The notes beneath the pieces are model-generated. The model made no database searches. It worked only from the letters and a program-made list of their open reading frames with translations, and had not been told where the DNA came from. A stretch of 64,000 nt of DNA. Source: Streptomyces sp. NBRC 110035. Lineage in GTDB: Bacteria; Actinomycetota; Actinomycetes; Streptomycetales; Streptomycetaceae. Below are positions 60,564 through 64,000 of the stretch, in pieces (within the stretch, counting starts at the first letter, position 1; the number at the start of each line of letters is the position of its first letter). The stretch is from the NCBI RefSeq assembly GCF_000829695.1, contig NZ_BBNN01000047.1, forward strand, positions 32,979 through 96,978, given 5' to 3'. A program made the position numbers and the translations under genes.

Positions 60564-60574
60564 ACCGCCCGCCC
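60534..60574. terminator. Hairpin across the deacylase stop codon
   Basis: GGGCGGGCGGT and ACCGCCCGCCC form an 11-bp stem with a 19-base loop that includes the stop codon. It lies between convergent genes and may terminate both; the long loop makes this less certain. Confidence 0.45.
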
Positions 60575-60586
60575 GCGACGGGCTCG

Positions 60587-61567
60587 TCAGGGCTTGGGCA
60601 GGGTGCAGGCGCTCGCGTCGAGGTCGAGCACGCCGTCCGCGCCGAAGCAGTCGGTGAACGGATGGGTCTGCTGGGCGTAGTTGATGCCCCGGCGGACGGT
60701 GACGGTACCGTCCGCGTCGACCTCGCACGGGTTGTTGACCGTGCAGCGCTCGCCGTCCTCATTGCCGGTGTTGTTGACGGCGACCACCTTGCCGGTGGCG
60801 TCGTCGACGACCGGCGAGCCGGAGGTGCCGCCGATGGTGTCGCAGGCGGGGGTGTAGCGGACCGAGTCCTTCCAGGTCCAGGCCCCCTCCTTCAGCCGGT
60901 GTGCGAATCCGTCGACGGAGCAGCCGTAGATCCGCTTCCAGTAGCCGGAGACCACGCTGATGGCAGTGCCGGCCGCCGGGCGGGTGTCGTCGAGGGTGAG
61001 CGCGTCGATGCCGTACGCGCTCCTGATCCGCGCGTACGTGGTGCCGAGCCGGTAGACCGCCGCGTCCGTGTCGGTCATGGTCGCGTAGACGAGCCGGTTG
61101 GCACGCAGGGTGGCGACCCGGGAGCCGGAGGAGCCCAGCAGTCCGAAGCTGCGGCTGGAGGCCCGGTCGACGAGGACCTCGCCGGCCGCGGGGAAGCCGC
61201 TCTCCAGGCAGTGGCCGTTGGTGAGGACGAGCGCGGGGTCGTCGTCCTGCGAGTGGGGCAGGCGGACGACGGATCCCGAGCAGTTGCTCAGCGAGACGGT
61301 GCCCGCGAAGTCCACCGCGGCGGCCTTCGGCCCGGTGAGGCCGGCCACGGCGGCGGCCGCGGTGCCGACGGCGATGTCGGCGACGTCGAGCACCGTGGTC
61401 GGACCCGCGCCCGGGCCGGCGCCCGGGGCCGTGTCCGCTGCCGCGTCCGCACCCGTGGGGGTGGGCGCGGACGCGGCAGCGGGGGTGGGCGCGGCGGCGG
61501 CCGCGGGAGTCACGCCCGCCCCGGCCAGGGCCAGGGCGCAGAGCGCGACGACGAGAGGTCTTCTCAT
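60587..61567 (-). CDS. Secreted trypsin-like serine protease
   Basis: 326 residues: signal peptide (about 1-24), an Ala/Pro/Thr/Gly-rich segment (about 25-60), then a trypsin-like fold. The catalytic His is in LTNGHCLESG, the Asp probably in TMTDTDAAVYRL, and the nucleophile Ser in DTIGGTSGSPVVDD. Several Cys pairs. Substrates unknown. The ATG is chosen because the longer upstream frame lacks start signals; it has a GAGGGG-like site nearby. Confidence 0.88.
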   Translation of the reverse strand: MRRPLVVALCALALAGAGVTPAAAAAPTPAAASAPTPTGADAAADTAPGAGPGAGPTTVLDVADIAVGTAAAAVAGLTGPKAAAVDFAGTVSLSNCSGSVVRLPHSQDDDPALVLTNGHCLESGFPAAGEVLVDRASSRSFGLLGSSGSRVATLRANRLVYATMTDTDAAVYRLGTTYARIRSAYGIDALTLDDTRPAAGTAISVVSGYWKRIYGCSVDGFAHRLKEGAWTWKDSVRYTPACDTIGGTSGSPVVDDATGKVVAVNNTGNEDGERCTVNNPCEVDADGTVTVRRGINYAQQTHPFTDCFGADGVLDLDASACTLPKP

Positions 61568-61954
61568 GTGGGGTCCCCTCCTGCGACGGATCCTGCGACG
61601 GAGGCGGCGGGATTCCTCCGGCCACCCACAGGATTGCTTGACATGTGCATTGTCAGCATGTCGCGAGCGGGGGACAAGACGCCGTTTCCGGCCTTCGGGC
61701 TTTCGCATCCCCGGCCCTCCCGGCCGGCGGGCTCCGCCCACCGGGCCGCCACCCCCGTGCGGGCGACGGATGGGGCGCCCGCGCGGGGGAGCCCCGGCGC
61801 AACGGCAGCGGAGCGGCCTTCACGGCGACTCCACCGCTCACGGACGGGACCGCTCCCGCCGCGCCCCGTCACGGGCAACCGGACATTCCACCCCGACCGA
61901 CACGTCCCACGTGGCGGATAACACGCCGCAAACGGCACTACCGGGCCGTAAGCT
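61568..61954. other. Divergent spacer with a leaderless promoter for the aminotransferase
   Basis: No gene in about 390 bases. A TAAGCT box (61949-61954) lies six bases before the aminotransferase ATG with no ribosome site, which points to a leaderless mRNA. CCACGTGG at 61909-61916 is a perfect 8-bp palindrome that could be an operator. Confidence 0.45.
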
Positions 61955-61960
61955 CCCACC

Positions 61961-63172
61961 ATGCAGGTGATCCAGTCGACCAAGCTCGCCAACGTCTGTT
62001 ACGAGATCCGGGGCCCGGTGCTCGAGGAGGCGATGCGGCTGGAGGCGGCCGGGCACCGGATCCTCAAGCTGAACACCGGCAACCCGGCCGCGTTCGGTTT
62101 CGAGAGCCCGCCCGAGATCCTCGAGGACATCCTCCGCAACGTGTCCTCGGCGCACGGCTACGGCGACGCGAAGGGGCTGCTGGCCGCGCGCCGGGCGGTC
62201 GTGATGCACAACCAGACCCTCGGCATAGAGACCGACGTGGAGCACGTCTTCATCGGCAACGGCGTCTCCGAGCTGATCGTGATGGCGATGCAGGCCCTGC
62301 TCGACGACGGGGACGAGGTGCTCGTCCCCTCGCCGGACTACCCGCTGTGGACGGCCGCCGTCTCTCTGTCCGGCGGTACGGCGGTGCACTACCGGTGCGA
62401 CGAGCAGTCCGACTGGATGCCGGACCTCGCCGACATCGAGCGCAAGGTCACCGACCGCACCAAGGCGATCGTCATCATCAACCCGAACAACCCGACCGGA
62501 GCGGTCTACGACGAGGCGATGGTCAGGGGCCTGACCGACATCGCCCGCCGGCACAACCTGCTGGTCTGCTCGGACGAGATCTACGACAAGATCCTCTACG
62601 ACGACGCCACGCACACCCCCACCGCCTCGATCGCCCCCGACCTGCTCACCCTCACCTTCAACGGCATGTCGAAGGCGTACCGGGTGGCCGGATACCGGGT
62701 CGGCTGGATGGCGGTCTCCGGACCCCGCGCGCACGCCGACTCCTACATCGAGGGCCTGACGATCCTGGCGAACATGCGCCTGTGCGCGAACATGCCGGGC
62801 CAGCACGGCGTGGTCGCCGCGCTCAGCGGACGCCAGACGATCAACGACCTGGTGCTGCCGGGCGGCCGGCTGCGCGAGCAGCGGGACACGGCGTACGAGC
62901 TGCTGACCCAGATCCCGGGCGTGACCTGCGTGAAGCCGAAGGGGGCGCTGTACCTCTTCCCGCGGCTCGACCCCACCGTCTTCAAGATCAAGGACGACCG
63001 GCAGATGGTCCTCGACCTGCTGCGCAGCGAGAAGATCATGGTCGTGCACGGTACGGGCTTCAACTGGACGGAGCCCGATCACTTCCGGGTGGTGACCCTG
63101 CCGTCGGCCGACGACCTGCGGGACGCGGTGGGCCGGATCGCCCGCTTCCTGGACGGTTACTGCCAGCCCTGA
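61961..63172 (+). CDS. AlaA-like PLP aminotransferase
   Basis: 403 residues of class I/II aminotransferases. It has PLP Lys in NGMSKAYRVAGYRVGW, phosphate-binding NNPTGAVYDEAMVR, the SPDYPLW and GDAKGLLAARRAV segments, and a typical SDEIYDKILYDD. Length and motifs resemble E. coli AlaA, which makes alanine from pyruvate and glutamate. It seems leaderless and monocistronic. Confidence 0.94.
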   Translation: MQVIQSTKLANVCYEIRGPVLEEAMRLEAAGHRILKLNTGNPAAFGFESPPEILEDILRNVSSAHGYGDAKGLLAARRAVVMHNQTLGIETDVEHVFIGNGVSELIVMAMQALLDDGDEVLVPSPDYPLWTAAVSLSGGTAVHYRCDEQSDWMPDLADIERKVTDRTKAIVIINPNNPTGAVYDEAMVRGLTDIARRHNLLVCSDEIYDKILYDDATHTPTASIAPDLLTLTFNGMSKAYRVAGYRVGWMAVSGPRAHADSYIEGLTILANMRLCANMPGQHGVVAALSGRQTINDLVLPGGRLREQRDTAYELLTQIPGVTCVKPKGALYLFPRLDPTVFKIKDDRQMVLDLLRSEKIMVVHGTGFNWTEPDHFRVVTLPSADDLRDAVGRIARFLDGYCQP

Positions 63173-63269
63173 CTCTGCGTGCCCCCCCTTCGTCCGGTTC
63201 TGTCAACGACTCAACTTTAGACGAATTCCAAGCTAGGATGGTTTCCTGACAGCACTCAGGAGGCCATCC

Positions 63270-63692
63270 ATGTACGAACCGATCCGCACCAAGTCGGTCC
63301 ACCGCACGATGGCCGGCGCTCCTCACGACTTCCCCGGCCGCTCCCGCGAGGAAGAGCTGGACATCCAGCTCGCGGGCCATCTCGGCGCACTGCTCGCCGT
63401 CACCGACGAGCTGCGCGCCGCGGCACCCTCGGCCGATCTGGACACGGCGGCCGAGCGGCTCGCCGAGCAGGTGACCCGCCTGCGGGGAGGAAGTGAGCCG
63501 GCCCGCGCGCCGGCGACCACGAGCGGGAGCGCGCCCCGCGTCACCGCCCTGCACCGACAGGCGCACGCCCTCGCGGGCCGCGCCCTGGTCGTCGCCGCCT
63601 CCCGCGCCGACACGGTGGCCGCCATCCTGGCCGCCGAGCGGATGGACGCGCACACCGCGGCCCTCGCACCGCGCGCACTCGCGTCCCACTGA
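63270..63692 (+). CDS. Conserved small actinobacterial protein of unknown function
   Basis: 140 residues, soluble, Ala-rich and helical, starting MYEPIRTKSVHRTMAG. Two predicted helices flank a disordered Gly/Ser/Pro part at about 72-92. No recognised motif. AGGAGG precedes the ATG. I recall similar proteins in other Streptomyces but with no known function. Monocistronic as far as visible. Confidence 0.72.
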   Translation: MYEPIRTKSVHRTMAGAPHDFPGRSREEELDIQLAGHLGALLAVTDELRAAAPSADLDTAAERLAEQVTRLRGGSEPARAPATTSGSAPRVTALHRQAHALAGRALVVAASRADTVAAILAAERMDAHTAALAPRALASH

Positions 63693-63711
63693 GCCCCACC
63701 CCGGGCTCCCC

Positions 63712-63933
63712 CTACGGCCCCGGTCCGCGTGCACCCACAGCGACGCGCGGACCGGGCGCCACACACCCCGCACCGCCGACGGGGCACTCCTGCAGCACCG
63801 AGTGCAGCGCGCCACCCGGACAGGGTGCGGCGAAGCCGTCGCGGTGACCGACGCCGTACGGCCCGGCCGGTGCGGCATGCGACAGGTTCGTGCGCGGGCG
63901 CACCACGGTGAGAACGGCGCGGTCCGTGACCAC
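63712..63933 (-). CDS. Doubtful small ORF near the window end
   Basis: 73 codons ATG to TAG with two cysteines and a Gly/Pro-rich C-terminus. No ribosome site, no family resemblance, and the codons downstream are free of bias. It may be part of a gene reaching beyond the window; treat as speculative. Confidence 0.25.
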   Translation of the reverse strand: MVTDRAVLTVVRPRTNLSHAAPAGPYGVGHRDGFAAPCPGGALHSVLQECPVGGAGCVAPGPRVAVGARGPGP

Positions 63934-63951
63934 CGGCTCCTGCTCCGGGCC

Positions 63952-64000
<49 letters not shown>

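Overview
The window looks like a chromosomal stretch of a Streptomyces. It has very high G+C, GTG and TTG starts, tight GTGA/ATGA gene overlaps, and many gene families typical of the genus (SpoIIE/GAF/HATPase phosphatase, SLT hydrolase with a c-di-AMP-riboswitch-like leader, Tad/Flp pilus locus, DasR-type sites before a chitinase). No tRNA, rRNA or CRISPR array was seen. The last 47 bases are only C, which looks like a sequence-end artefact.

Layout. 0-16.6 kb is core-like: a SpoIIE phosphatase facing a class A penicillin-binding protein across a strong shared terminator, an SPFH protein translationally coupled to a ribbon-helix-helix protein behind a perfect palindrome, a PadR-ABC-FtsX efflux operon, ahpD without ahpC, an AI-2E family exporter, an SLT cell-wall hydrolase, PIN-PhoH and a cis-prenyltransferase. 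17.4-24.1 kb is one leftward gene series: lipoprotein, secreted protein, WXG100-like protein, large WXG/TM protein, two hypotheticals, a flavin oxidoreductase and a methyltransferase. It suggests type VII secretion substrates. 24.4-26.4 kb holds a lectin/discoidin-like protein and a DUF192 protein. 26.6-29.5 kb is a graveyard: a duplicated 3' end of the upstream secreted-protein gene joined to a truncated IS5-type transposase, a small gene with an in-frame stop, a frameshifted ISAs1-type transposase and a probable IS256 tail. A lower-G+C hypothetical and an arginine:glycine amidinotransferase follow.

31.9-43.8 kb is a leftward Tad/Flp pilus locus with its own sensor kinase and response regulator embedded between tadC and flp; no prepilin peptidase is present. 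A DasR-type chitinase gene diverges from it. 46.2-47.5 kb carries truncated genes (an ALF-repeat protein, the tail of its upstream partner, and a frameshifted ORF). 47.4-53.2 kb has an MmyB-type regulator divergent from an SDR and a tautomerase, an Nramp-like carrier, an M14 carboxypeptidase and an acidic hypothetical.

53.3-60.6 kb is the most interesting block. A GntP permease, RidA, IclR and a PfkB kinase are read leftward, and a zinc/PLP D-amino-acid deaminase plus an N-acyl-D-amino-acid deacylase are read rightward. They are separated by a 10-copy heptamer repeat. Gene content fits import of an N-acetylated sugar-amino acid, deacetylation, PLP deamination with RidA clearing the imine, and phosphorylation of the 2-keto-3-deoxy acid. 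That is the logic of D-glucosaminate (oxidised chitin) catabolism, and a DasR-type chitinase lies nearby. The window ends with a secreted trypsin-like protease, an AlaA-like aminotransferase and a small conserved Streptomyces-type protein.
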